Source: Halobacterium hubeiense (GTDB lineage Archaea; Halobacteriota; Halobacteria; Halobacteriales; Halobacteriaceae). Taken from it: a stretch of DNA of 64,000 nucleotides. Position 1 is the stretch's first letter; each line of letters starts with the position of its first letter. The position numbers and the translations under genes are program-made. Positions 1-7,001 of the stretch are shown piece by piece. The stretch is taken from NCBI RefSeq assembly GCF_001488575.1, contig NZ_LN831302.1:2108001-2172000 (forward strand), in the 5' to 3' direction. The notes under the pieces were generated by a model that was given only the letters and a program-made list of their open reading frames with translations, ran no database searches and was not told where the DNA came from.

Positions 1-1
1 G

Positions 2-577
2 GCGGACAACGTGGAGTTCGCGCTGCGCTTCCGCCGGATGCTCGCCGGCCACCTCTTCGAGAGCGTCGGCGACGGCGTCCGCCTGTTCAAGGGCATCTCG
101 ATGACGTACGGCCACAACATCGAGCTGGGGGACAACGTCGTCGTCCACGACGACGTCCACCTCGACGACCGCGGCGAACTCACCGTCGGGGACCGCGCGA
201 GCGTCAGCGACGGCGTCCACGTCTACACGCACGACCACGACGTCGTCGACCAAACGCACGTCGACAACTACCGCACGGTCATCGGCGACGACGCGCGCGT
301 GACGCAGGGCGCGCTCGTCCGCGCCGGCGTCCGCGTCGGCGAGAACGCCATCGTCGGGTCGCGGGCGGTCGTCCAGAACGACGTCCCCGACCACCACATC
401 GCGGTCGGGATGCCCGCCAAGAGCATCAAGGTCAAGCCCGGCTGGGAGTCCGTCGCCGAACCAATCGAGGACGCGGGCGAGAACCGACAGGAACAACGCC
501 GCATCGACTACGACCTCCCCGACGACCTCGACGCGTTCGACGAGTTCCAGCGCGACCTGCACCCGCCGGACGCCTGA
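2..577 (+). CDS. Hexapeptide-repeat acyltransferase (5' end outside window)
   Basis: The reading frame is open to the first base, so the N-terminus probably lies upstream; the first possible in-window start is a GTG at 11. From about residue 35 the visible protein shows irregular hexapeptide repeats of the left-handed beta-helix type (such as IELGDN and LTVGDR), followed by a His-rich turn (HVYTHDHD). That turn resembles the active site of sugar O-acetyltransferases of the maltose/galactoside acetyltransferase group. Such enzymes move an acyl group from acyl-CoA to a sugar or similar acceptor in the cytoplasm. The acidic tail after residue 150 is typical of haloarchaea. The substrate cannot be inferred. 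A short gap separates it from the next gene. Confidence 0.8.
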   Translation, partial: ADNVEFALRFRRMLAGHLFESVGDGVRLFKGISMTYGHNIELGDNVVVHDDVHLDDRGELTVGDRASVSDGVHVYTHDHDVVDQTHVDNYRTVIGDDARVTQGALVRAGVRVGENAIVGSRAVVQNDVPDHHIAVGMPAKSIKVKPGWESVAEPIEDAGENRQEQRRIDYDLPDDLDAFDEFQRDLHPPDA

Positions 578-634
578 TTCTCCCGCGCTGGAACGGGCGA
601 AGGGCTGAATAGGCTCGCTGTGCTACGGTCACAC

Positions 635-883
635 ATGGAATGGGGGTTGTTCGTGGTCGCGGTGCTGGTCGTGGCGGCCCTACAGTTCGCCGTGTGGCGA
701 CGCCTCCAGAGCGAGGACGCCGGCGCGCCCGACTCCCCGGGCGTCGGCGATGGCGCCTCACCCGCCGACGTCTCGTCCTCGACGACTGACGACGCCACGA
801 GCCTGCTGTGTCCGTCCTGTGGCGCGGAGAACGACGCCAGCTATCGGTTCTGCTGCGAGTGCGTCGCGCAGCTACAGCCGTGA
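635..883 (+). CDS. Small membrane-anchored zinc-ribbon protein
   Basis: This 82-residue protein has one N-terminal membrane segment (about residues 4-21), a Ser/Asp/Gly-rich linker and a C-terminal zinc ribbon using C59, C62, C73 or C74, and C76. The ATG at 635 is preferred over the in-frame GTG at 620 because it starts directly at the hydrophobic segment. The stop overlaps the GTG start of the next gene in a GTGA arrangement, so the two are probably translated together. No enzymatic motif is visible. It may tether a cytosolic zinc ribbon to the membrane, but its function is unknown. Confidence 0.7.
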   Translation: MEWGLFVVAVLVVAALQFAVWRRLQSEDAGAPDSPGVGDGASPADVSSSTTDDATSLLCPSCGAENDASYRFCCECVAQLQP

Positions 884-1590
884 CGCGCGCGGTCGCCATC
901 AACGTCGCGGCGAACACGAACCAGCCGGGGTTCCGCGGGCCGCTGCGCGCGGACGGCTCGTTCGTCTACGTTCCGATTCCCGAGAGCGAACCGACCAGCG
1001 AGCCCGCGCCGACGTACGGGGACCTCGACCTCCCCATCGAGATTCCCGACGACCTCCGCGAGACGCCGGTCCACCTCGACCCCTCGTTCGCGGCGTACCC
1101 GTGCTGCGAGCGCTACACGTACGGCGACCCGCACGGCCTGAAAGCCCGCCCGCTGTTGGACCTCGACGCCGGCGACCGCGTCTACTTCTACGCGACCCTC
1201 GACGCCCCCGACGAGCCGACGCCGTGGATGGCCGACGACTGGGGAACCTACGTCATCGGCGACTTCGAACTCGCGCGCGACCCCGTGACCGGCGAGGAGT
1301 TCGAGGGCCTGCCCGAATCGGAGCGCGCGGCGTTCGCGGGGAACGCCCACCTGAAGCGCGACCCCATCGACGCCGACGTGCTGCTGGCGGGCACCGACGA
1401 CTCGCGGCTCTACGACTACGCCGTCCCGCTGAGCGGCGCGCGCGGCGTCGACGCCAACCGAGCGGTCACGGAGTGGTCCGGCGACTCCGGGAAGGGGCCG
1501 TGGTGGCGGCGGCCGCTGCGCTACGACGACGCCGGCCACGAGCGCCTCCGCGAGTGGGTCCAGCGGGAGTCGTACCCGCCGGTTCGCTGA
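880..1590 (+). CDS. Nmad3-like putative nucleotide-modification protein
   Basis: This 236-residue protein starts at a GTG that overlaps the previous stop. Its N-terminus has the arrangement I associate with the Nmad3 (nucleotide modification associated domain 3) family: a hydrophobic strand, NVAANT at residues 8-13, a GP-x-DG turn and the strand FVYVPIPE near residues 28-35. Further conserved-looking segments are HLDP, the YTYGDPHG region and NAHLKR in the second half. The family was proposed from genome context to take part in DNA or nucleotide base modification; no activity is demonstrated here. Its neighbours (a zinc ribbon and a thioredoxin-fold protein) are not a recognisable modification operon. 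The family call is from memory of the pattern and needs a profile search. Confidence 0.6.
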   Translation: MTRAVAINVAANTNQPGFRGPLRADGSFVYVPIPESEPTSEPAPTYGDLDLPIEIPDDLRETPVHLDPSFAAYPCCERYTYGDPHGLKARPLLDLDAGDRVYFYATLDAPDEPTPWMADDWGTYVIGDFELARDPVTGEEFEGLPESERAAFAGNAHLKRDPIDADVLLAGTDDSRLYDYAVPLSGARGVDANRAVTEWSGDSGKGPWWRRPLRYDDAGHERLREWVQRESYPPVR

Positions 1591-1622
1591 CGTTTACGTG
1601 GCTGGCCCGCGAACACTGGGGT

Positions 1623-1883
1623 ATGCTGGAACTGTACCAGTCGGAAGGCTGCCCGCACTGCGCGAAAGTCCGCGAGAAGCTCTCGGAGCTCGGCGTCTCC
1701 TACGTCACCCACAACCCCCGACTCCCGGGTGGCGCGGGCGGCGACGTCACGAACGAACAGACCTACGAGGAACTCCAGAACGGCGGCGAGGACCAGATTC
1801 CGTACCTCGTGGACACCGCCCGCGAGGAAGCCCTCTACGAGAGCGACGACATCGTCGAGTACCTCGACGAGCACTACGCCTGA
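1623..1883 (+). CDS. Glutaredoxin / GST N-terminal domain-like redox protein
   Basis: This 86-residue thioredoxin-fold protein has a CPHC active site at residues 10-13, a cis-proline segment (QIPYLVD) and a C-terminal helix ending in DDIVEYLDEHY, as in glutathione S-transferase N-terminal domains. It probably acts as a small dithiol oxidoreductase. Haloarchaea generally use gamma-glutamylcysteine rather than glutathione, so the thiol partner is uncertain. Compared with the similar protein at 63583-63828, it has an insertion of about ten Gly/Ala/Asp-rich residues after the first beta-alpha unit. It follows the Nmad3-like gene by 32 bases and may share its transcript. Confidence 0.8.
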   Translation: MLELYQSEGCPHCAKVREKLSELGVSYVTHNPRLPGGAGGDVTNEQTYEELQNGGEDQIPYLVDTAREEALYESDDIVEYLDEHYA

Positions 1884-1935
1884 CGCCACGCTGCCCGCAG
1901 TGGGAGGCCGGACAACGCCGATAGATTCATCGCCG

Positions 1936-2202
1936 TCACCCTAAGCCGGCGCCGCCGTACGCGCCCGCTTCCGCCTCCATCTCTCGCTCCCGCTTGCCGC
2001 CGCCGTTCCCGCCGGGCGGGTCGCGGTGCTGGCCCCAAAGGTACAGCAAGTAGACGACTGTCAGGACCGCGACGGCGGCGAGCAGGTCCGTGAGCAGCGC
2101 CGGGCCGTTGAGCCACCACGAGCCCGCGGCGCCGACGACACTCGTCAGGAGGGCCCAGCGGGTCCACGTCGGCGGGTCGAACTCCTCGTCTGACTCGCTC
2201 AC
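1936..2202 (-). CDS. Small membrane protein, two predicted helices
   Basis: This 88-residue protein has an acidic N-terminus (SESDEEF), two hydrophobic segments at about 14-31 and 36-55, and a Gly/charged C-terminal tail. The topology suggests a hairpin membrane protein with both ends on the same side. I recognise no family-specific motif. It lies convergent to the thioredoxin-fold gene. The upstream side (2203-2240) contains a weak A/T-rich box but no clear promoter. Function unknown. Confidence 0.6.
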   Translation of the reverse strand: MSESDEEFDPPTWTRWALLTSVVGAAGSWWLNGPALLTDLLAAVAVLTVVYLLYLWGQHRDPPGGNGGGKREREMEAEAGAYGGAGLG

Positions 2203-2558
2203 GTCGCCGGCTTCACTGCGAGACGGAATAGCACTTTTGCCTGTTCGAGGGCCGCGAGAAGCGTGCCGGCAGCGGGCAATTCCCTCGCGACTTCACGATG
2301 CCACGAACGGACAGCGACAGAGCAGTCGCTGTCCGGTTCGAGTCAGAGAGGAGTGTGCTGGCCGGGAGCGAGCAGTCCACACGACTGCGAGCATCGGAAG
2401 ACGCTGCGTGTCTTCCGGGAATTGAACCGGAATCAGACGGTCACCCTCGCTTCGCTCGGGTGCTGCGACGGATAGGGTTCAATTCCCTCGCGCATTCACA
2501 ACGGTACGAACAGCCAGCGACAGAGTCGTCGCTGTTCGGGTCGAGTCATCAGAGGAGT
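2203..2558. repeat. tRNA-Gly 3' flank: tandem repeat and inverted T-arm copies
   Basis: This 356-base gap has no plausible gene. A unit at 2275-2367 recurs at about 2480-2571, roughly 80% identical by eye. Each unit starts with the T-arm tail caattccc, has a shared middle, and ends with the tRNA-Gly 3' sequence (13 bases, one mismatch, at 2355-2367). Between the units, T-arm copies face each other at 2417-2428 and 2475-2487 (12 bases, inverted), enclosing 46 bases. A further stem with GGAAGAC arms surrounds about 2400. No integrase or transposase is present. Confidence 0.8.
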
Positions 2559-2628
2559 GCGCTGGCCGGGAATTGAACCCGGGCTATGAGCTTGGGAAGC
2601 TCATGTCCTACCACTAGACCACCAGCGC
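2559..2628 (-). tRNA. tRNA-Gly (anticodon CCC)
   Basis: The minus strand folds into a complete cloverleaf. It has acceptor stem GCGCTGG/CCAGCGC, a short D arm, an anticodon stem TGAGC/GCTCA around loop TTCCCAA, and a T arm CCGGG-TTCAATT-CCCGG. The anticodon is CCC, so it reads the GGG glycine codon. There is no intron and no encoded CCA. Its 3' side carries partial copies of its own T arm. Its 5' side carries a 13-base direct copy of its start. Confidence 0.95.
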
Positions 2629-2684
2629 TCACGCGTTCGCGCTGAGCCTCGCAAACCCTTCGGGTTTGCTCACCACCAGCGCTC
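2618..2684. repeat. 13-bp direct repeat of the tRNA-Gly 5' end around a mini-palindrome
   Basis: The sequence accaccagcgctc (the complement of the tRNA-Gly start) is present at 2618-2630 inside the tRNA boundary and again at 2672-2684. The 41 bases between contain a perfect palindrome at 2651-2669 with arms GCAAACCC and loop TTC. The layout looks like an insertion flanked by a short target duplication. It would lengthen the tRNA precursor leader. Confidence 0.75.
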
Positions 2685-2801
2685 GCGTCTGCGATTACCT
2701 TGCCGTCCCACTTGAACGTAGCGTTTCGGTGGAGTGGACGCGCGTCCACGAATCCCAGGGGTGGAGTGGGTTTTAGTCGGACGCCGCCGAACACTGACGT
2801 G

Positions 2802-3608
2802 ATGACTGCGCCAGACACGATTTCGCCGCTGGACCTGCGGTTCTCGGAGTCGGAGTTGGCCGCGCGCCGGGACCGCATCCAGTCGTTCGTGCGGGAGACG
2901 CTGGAGGACGCGGGCGCGGACCGCTGCGTGCTCGGGCTGTCGGGCGGCATCGACTCGACGACGGTCGCGCACCTCGCCGTGGACGAACTCGGGACCGACG
3001 CCGTCCACGGGCTCGTGATGCCGGGCGAGGTGTCCAGCGAGCAGAACATGAGCGACGCCGAGCGCGTCGCCGAGGACCTCGACATCGAGTACGACGTCGT
3101 GGAAATCGACCGGGTCGTGGACCTCCTGACGGAGCTCTATCCGGCCGCGGAGGGCGACCAGCTCGCGGTCGGGAACGCGCGCGCTCGGACCCGCGCCGTG
3201 CTGAACTACCTCGTCGCGAACCACGAGAACGCCGTCGTGCTCGGCACGGGCAACCGCACGGAGGCGCTGGCGGGCTACTTCACGAAGTACGGGGACGGCG
3301 CGGTGGACTGCCACCCCATCGGGAACCTCTACAAGATGCAGGTCCGCCAGCTCGCGCGCGACCTCGGCGTCGACGACGACCTCGTGACGAAGACGCCGAC
3401 CGCGGAGCTGTGGGCCGACCAGACCGACGAACAGGAGCTCGGCGTGGACTACGACACCATCGACGCGGTGCTGGCGCTGCACGTGGACGGGAACGTCCCG
3501 GCGAGCGCGACGGCCGACCACCTGGGGATTCCCGACGGCGTCGTGGAGACGGTGCGCGGGCTCTACGAGCGCAGCGAGCACAAGCGCGCGGTGCCGCCGA
3601 CGCCCTAG
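2802..3608 (+). CDS. nadE: NAD+ synthetase, ammonia-dependent
   Basis: This 268-residue enzyme adenylates nicotinic acid adenine dinucleotide and amidates it to NAD+. The ATP-pyrophosphatase P-loop SGGIDST lies at residues 47-53. Family blocks GTGNRTE, the YFTKYGDG segment and KTPTAELW follow in order. No glutaminase domain is attached, so free ammonia is the likely nitrogen source, as in other archaeal NadE of this length. The ATG at 2802 is chosen because the open frame upstream runs into the tRNA-Gly flank. Its stop overlaps the convergent gene by four bases. Confidence 0.95.
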   Translation: MTAPDTISPLDLRFSESELAARRDRIQSFVRETLEDAGADRCVLGLSGGIDSTTVAHLAVDELGTDAVHGLVMPGEVSSEQNMSDAERVAEDLDIEYDVVEIDRVVDLLTELYPAAEGDQLAVGNARARTRAVLNYLVANHENAVVLGTGNRTEALAGYFTKYGDGAVDCHPIGNLYKMQVRQLARDLGVDDDLVTKTPTAELWADQTDEQELGVDYDTIDAVLALHVDGNVPASATADHLGIPDGVVETVRGLYERSEHKRAVPPTP

Positions 3609-4288
3609 CTCTCGAACGGCTCGTCGGCGAGGAGGCGCGCGAACGCGTGGGCTTCCGCGCGGTCGGAGGTTTCGCGGTCCGTTTCTGCGGCGAGCAAGTC
3701 CGCGAGTTCGCCGAGTGCGGCGGAGTCGTTGGCCGCGATTTCCGCGGCGACCGCGCGCGGGTCCGCGACCACTCTGGAGACGAGTCCGATTTCGCGGGCG
3801 GTCTCGGCGTCGACGGTGCGCCCGGACAGCGAGAGGTCCGCGGCGTGCGTCGCCCCGACCGCTTCGGGGAGCCGGCGGGTGCCGCCCCACGCGCCGAACA
3901 GGCCGAAGGAGACGCCGGGCTCGGCGAACGTCGCGTCCGCCGTGCAGACGCGGACGTCGCAGGCGAGCGCGAGTTCGACGCCACCGCCGCGGGCCGCGCC
4001 GTCCACGCCCGCGACGACGACGCTGTCCGCGTCCTCGATTGCGTTCATCGTGCGCTGGCCGCGGCGCGCGAACGCCTCGCCGCGAGGCCCGTCGAGGTCC
4101 CGGACGGTGTCGAGGTCGGCACCCGCGCAGAACGCGTCGCCGGCGCCGTGGACGTAGACGACCGGCTGGTCGGCGTCCGTCACGGCGTCACGGAGGTCGT
4201 CGAGCGCGTCGGGCGTGAGCGCGTTCCGGGCGGCCGGCCGGTCGAGGGTCACCACGCGGACGGCATCGTCGTCTTCCACGCGAAGCAT
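3605..4288 (-). CDS. Enoyl-CoA hydratase/isomerase family protein
   Basis: This 227-residue crotonase-fold protein is short for the family (usually about 250-260). The oxyanion-hole segments are present: FCAGADL near 53-59 and GGGVELA near 101-107. The first catalytic glutamate aligns with E105. The second aligns with G125 in the segment FAEPGVSFG, where active hydratases have glutamate. It may therefore not be a standard hydratase and could be an isomerase, a hydrolase-type member or a degenerate one. It stands alone and converges on nadE. The acidic, Ala-rich C-terminal helix is haloarchaeal in style. Confidence 0.85.
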   Translation of the reverse strand: MLRVEDDDAVRVVTLDRPAARNALTPDALDDLRDAVTDADQPVVYVHGAGDAFCAGADLDTVRDLDGPRGEAFARRGQRTMNAIEDADSVVVAGVDGAARGGGVELALACDVRVCTADATFAEPGVSFGLFGAWGGTRRLPEAVGATHAADLSLSGRTVDAETAREIGLVSRVVADPRAVAAEIAANDSAALGELADLLAAETDRETSDRAEAHAFARLLADEPFES

Positions 4289-4347
4289 ACCGGACCGTTG
4301 CGGCGGTTTCCAAAGGTCTTTGCCGTTCCCGCCGCTACCTTCGGTCG

Positions 4348-5010
4348 ATGGAGGAGGCCGAGCAGGCGCGGGCTGCCGCCCGGGACGCCGTCGCGGACAT
4401 CGAACCCGACGGCCTCCGGGCGGTCATCGACGACCACGTCGCGTCGTCCTCGATGCTCCCCGGCGTACTCACGATGCTGAGCGCCCGCGTCGTCGACGGT
4501 TCGGTCGACGACGACGCGGTGACGCGGCGAGCGGCGGGCGTCCAGCTCATCTACGAGGGGCTGCGCACGACGCGGGACCTCGTCGCCGAGGAGCCGTGGG
4601 CGCACACCGACGAACAGGACCCCAGCGACGACCTCGACGTGCTCGCGGCGGACGTGCTCGTCGCGCGCGGCTTCCGACTGCTCGCGCGCACCGAGGCCGC
4701 CGGGCACGCGGTCCAGACGGTCCGCGAGTTCGGCCGCCAGCAGACCGACGAACAGGAGGGGCGGACGTCGGCGTCGCGCTCGCTGGAGTCGAACGTCTTC
4801 GAACTCGCGGCCATCGCGGGCGGCACCGCGGCGGGCGGCGAGACCCCGGTCGCGCTGCGCCAGTACGTCGTCGGCCTCGCGGACAACGCCGCCGTTCCGT
4901 TGCCGGGCGCGGGCGACGCGCTCCCCGAGGGCGTCGAGGACGTGATGGCGCGCGTCGGCGAGCGGCAGGGCGACGAGCGGGTCAGCCCCACGTCGACTGC
5001 GGACCGCTGA
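4348..5010 (+). CDS. Conserved haloarchaeal all-helical protein of unknown function
   Basis: This 220-residue acidic protein is almost entirely helical by composition. A central stretch (DLDVLAADVLVARGFRLLA) weakly recalls helices of isoprenoid-synthase-fold proteins such as the small subunit of heptaprenyl diphosphate synthases. I see no DDxxD metal motif, so catalysis by itself is doubtful. I believe it belongs to a haloarchaeal DUF family (possibly DUF7114), but I cannot confirm this. The gene is divergent from the enoyl-CoA hydratase homologue and lies directly upstream of tRNA-Thr. Confidence 0.65.
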   Translation: MEEAEQARAAARDAVADIEPDGLRAVIDDHVASSSMLPGVLTMLSARVVDGSVDDDAVTRRAAGVQLIYEGLRTTRDLVAEEPWAHTDEQDPSDDLDVLAADVLVARGFRLLARTEAAGHAVQTVREFGRQQTDEQEGRTSASRSLESNVFELAAIAGGTAAGGETPVALRQYVVGLADNAAVPLPGAGDALPEGVEDVMARVGERQGDERVSPTSTADR

Positions 5011-5018
5011 ATCGAAAC

Positions 5019-5026
5019 TCATAAAG
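5019..5026 (+). promoter_or_regulatory. Putative TATA box of tRNA-Thr
   Basis: The A/T-rich octamer tcataaag lies about 30 bases before the tRNA-Thr 5' end, the expected archaeal TATA spacing. It overlaps no gene. Confidence 0.5.
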
Positions 5027-5054
5027 AAGTCCTCGTGCCTTCATACGAATGCGT

Positions 5055-5126
5055 GCCTGGGTAGCTTAGCGGTAAAGCGCGTCCTTGGTAAGGACGAGAC
5101 CCCGGATTCAAATTCCGGCCTAGGCT
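5055..5126 (+). tRNA. tRNA-Thr (anticodon GGT)
   Basis: A complete cloverleaf is present: acceptor GCCTGGG pairs with CCTAGGC including one G-U pair, the anticodon stem is CGTCC/GGACG around loop TTGGTAA, and the T arm contains GGATTCAAATTCC. Anticodon GGT reads ACC/ACU threonine codons. There is no intron or encoded CCA. Unlike tRNA-Gly and tRNA-Ser in this window, its 3' flank has no T-arm copies. A stem with CGCGGAG arms about 15 bases downstream could help terminate transcription. Confidence 0.95.
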
Positions 5127-5236
5127 CTTCTTCCGAGCGATTCACCGCGGAGTCCCGTCTCCGCGATTCCGTGGCGAGGTGATTAGTGTGCGAGCCGAGC
5201 GGAGATGCGGCGAAAACGAAGCGAGTAGCGCTGTGG

Positions 5237-6076
5237 CTACTCGGAGATGCCGTACGTGTCGTCGGTCCAGTCCCGCGCGGGGAAGTCGTAGACGGGCTGG
5301 TGGTGGTCGATGTCGTCGATGCGCGCGTGGTCTTCGTCGTCGAGCTCCCAGTCGAGGACGTCGAGGTTCGCGCGGACGTGCTCGGGCGTCGAGGACTTCG
5401 GGAGCGGGACGACGTCGTTTTCGATGGCCCATCGGAGCACGACTTCGGCGGGCGAGCGCTCGTACTTCTCGGCGACTGCCTGCACCGTGTCGTCGGCGAA
5501 GACCTCGGTGCGCGCCAGCGGCGCGGCGGCTTCGACGACGGTGTCGGTCTCCCGGCAGTAGTCGACGACGTCGTCCTGGGTGTTCCACGGGTGGTACTCG
5601 ATCTGGTTGACGGCGATGGGGACGTCGCTGACGTGGTGCGCGCAGCTGAGCTGGTAGGCGCTGAAGTTCGAGACGCCGACGTTCCGAATCTTGCCCTGCT
5701 CGTGGAGCGTCGCCATCGCGTCCATCGTCTCCCGCAGCGAGATGGCGGGGTTCGGCCAGTGGACGAGGTAGAGGTCGAGGTAGTCGGTGCCGAGCCGGTC
5801 CAGGGTCGCTTCGCAGGACTCGATGACAGATTCGTAGTCGAGGTGTTTCGGGAGGACTTTCGACGTGAGGAAGACGTCGTCGCGGTCGTACTCCGCGAGC
5901 ACGTCCCCGATTTCGGCTTCGTTGCCGTAGCCCTCGGCGGTGTCGACGTGCGCGTAGCCGGCGTCGAGGCCGGCGCGCACGGCGTCGCGGACGGTGTCGC
6001 CGCCGATGTCCCACGTGCCGACGCCGATTGCGGGGAGTTCGTCGCCACTCGGGAGTGTCTTCGTCGGTGGTGTCAT
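5237..6076 (-). CDS. Aldo/keto reductase
   Basis: This 279-residue NAD(P)H-dependent carbonyl reductase has a TIM-barrel fold. The catalytic tetrad is visible as D45, Y50, K73 and H106. Other family signatures are VGVSNFSAYQL (residues about 137-147), QIEYHPW, and the cofactor-binding IPKS-type motif seen here as LPKSSTPEHVRANLD. The subgroup resembles 2,5-diketo-D-gluconate reductases, but the substrate cannot be stated. The ATG at 6076 gives the standard family N-terminus; the longer open frame upstream has no homologous sequence. The stop lies in a stem with GAGTAGC arms. Confidence 0.9.
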   Translation of the reverse strand: MTPPTKTLPSGDELPAIGVGTWDIGGDTVRDAVRAGLDAGYAHVDTAEGYGNEAEIGDVLAEYDRDDVFLTSKVLPKHLDYESVIESCEATLDRLGTDYLDLYLVHWPNPAISLRETMDAMATLHEQGKIRNVGVSNFSAYQLSCAHHVSDVPIAVNQIEYHPWNTQDDVVDYCRETDTVVEAAAPLARTEVFADDTVQAVAEKYERSPAEVVLRWAIENDVVPLPKSSTPEHVRANLDVLDWELDDEDHARIDDIDHHQPVYDFPARDWTDDTYGISE

Positions 6077-6197
6077 CGTCGAATCGTTGCGCGGAAACCC
6101 CCAAAGGCGTTTGGCTCGCCAACAGTTTCGCGGCGCGACGAGCCACCTTATTGGCATATAACCGCGTTTTACCAAAATAATCTGTATACGGAACAGC

Positions 6198-6207
6198 GTT
6201 ATATTTC
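6198..6207 (+). promoter_or_regulatory. TATA box of the DUF7501-like gene
   Basis: The box gttatatttc is centred about 25 bases before the ATG at 6228. This spacing predicts a leaderless transcript, as is common in haloarchaea. The 6077-6197 gap is unusually A/T-rich for this genome. Confidence 0.6.
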
Positions 6208-6227
6208 CTCGCGGTGGACGTGCTCGC

Positions 6228-6434
6228 ATGGCCACGAAGAATCCCAGCACGGACGCACGCGAACCGACCAAACACGAATCGGACCCCCACGAGTGCCCGT
6301 TCTGCGGCGAGTACGTCGCCTCGCCCGGGAAGGGGTTCATGCTGCACGTCGAGGAGAACCCCGAGTGCGACGCGGACTTCGACGCGTGGCGCGACCGCGT
6401 CGCCGACGACGTGCCGGGCGGGTGGGGCGGCTAA
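6228..6434 (+). CDS. Small zinc-finger protein (DUF7501-like)
   Basis: This 68-residue protein has a C-x2-C (C23, C26) followed by H40 and C47, a plausible single zinc site of the C2HC type. The rest is acidic and hydrophilic. It resembles the haloarchaeal DUF7501 family as I remember it. Small zinc-finger proteins are abundant in haloarchaea and are often regulatory or RNA- or protein-binding, but nothing here fixes the role. It is a single gene with its own strong promoter. Confidence 0.7.
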   Translation: MATKNPSTDAREPTKHESDPHECPFCGEYVASPGKGFMLHVEENPECDADFDAWRDRVADDVPGGWGG

Positions 6435-6479
6435 CGACTTAGAACGGGCAAGCGCGCACTGCGGATAGAGCGGCGCGCG

Positions 6480-6947
6480 TCACGCGGAGGGGTCGCCGGC
6501 CGCGTCCGACCGGCGCGACTCGGCGTTCTCGATGCGCTCCTCGACCTCTTCCTCGACGCGTTCCGGCACCGCGTCGTCGACCTCCTCGGCCACGCGCTCC
6601 TGCACGCGGTCGTCGACTTCCTCCTCGACGCGCTCCGGCACCGCGTCGTCGACCTCTTCCTCGACGTGCGTCTCCACCTCGTCGGCCACGGCGCCCGACA
6701 CCTGGTCCTCGACCTCGGCGGCGACCTGCGTCTCCGCGGCCTGCGCGACCTCCTCTTCGAGAATCTGCTCGTAGATGCTCATGTTCTCCCAGACGCGCAG
6801 GAAGTACCCGAGCACGAGTCCGCCCTGAAGGGCGGCGACGCGGGCGTCCATCCCGAAGACCAGCAGGTAGCCGAAGCCGAGGCTGAACGCGACACCGTAG
6901 ACGACGTCGATGTAGAACTGCGTCTGTCGTCCACTGAGCGGAGGCAT
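6480..6947 (-). CDS. Membrane protein with a tandem 12-residue helical repeat tail
   Basis: This 155-residue protein has two membrane segments (about 13-32 and 37-51) and then a long acidic helix. Residues 95-142 consist of four near-identical 12-residue units beginning VEEEVDDAVPER, with Val at every fourth position. A diverged unit lies at 79-90. The DNA repeats as well: the stretch near 6551-6583 recurs near 6622-6655. Charge is high and Gly is absent, consistent with a rigid cytoplasmic rod. The ATG at 6947 is preferred over the GTG at 6950. It lies directly downstream of the PiT gene on the same strand and may be co-transcribed. No family assigned. Confidence 0.75.
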   Translation of the reverse strand: MPPLSGRQTQFYIDVVYGVAFSLGFGYLLVFGMDARVAALQGGLVLGYFLRVWENMSIYEQILEEEVAQAAETQVAAEVEDQVSGAVADEVETHVEEEVDDAVPERVEEEVDDRVQERVAEEVDDAVPERVEEEVEERIENAESRRSDAAGDPSA

Positions 6948-7001
6948 CACCTTATTTTCGCACCGGTCGGTACAAAGGCCCTGTGCCCCGGTATCGGTGG
7001 T

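Noticed and set aside
2415-2487. Split or permuted tRNA halves
   Set aside because: Only T-arm-sized pieces are copied. There is no acceptor 5' half, anticodon arm or bulge-helix-bulge motif, and tRNA-Gly itself is complete.
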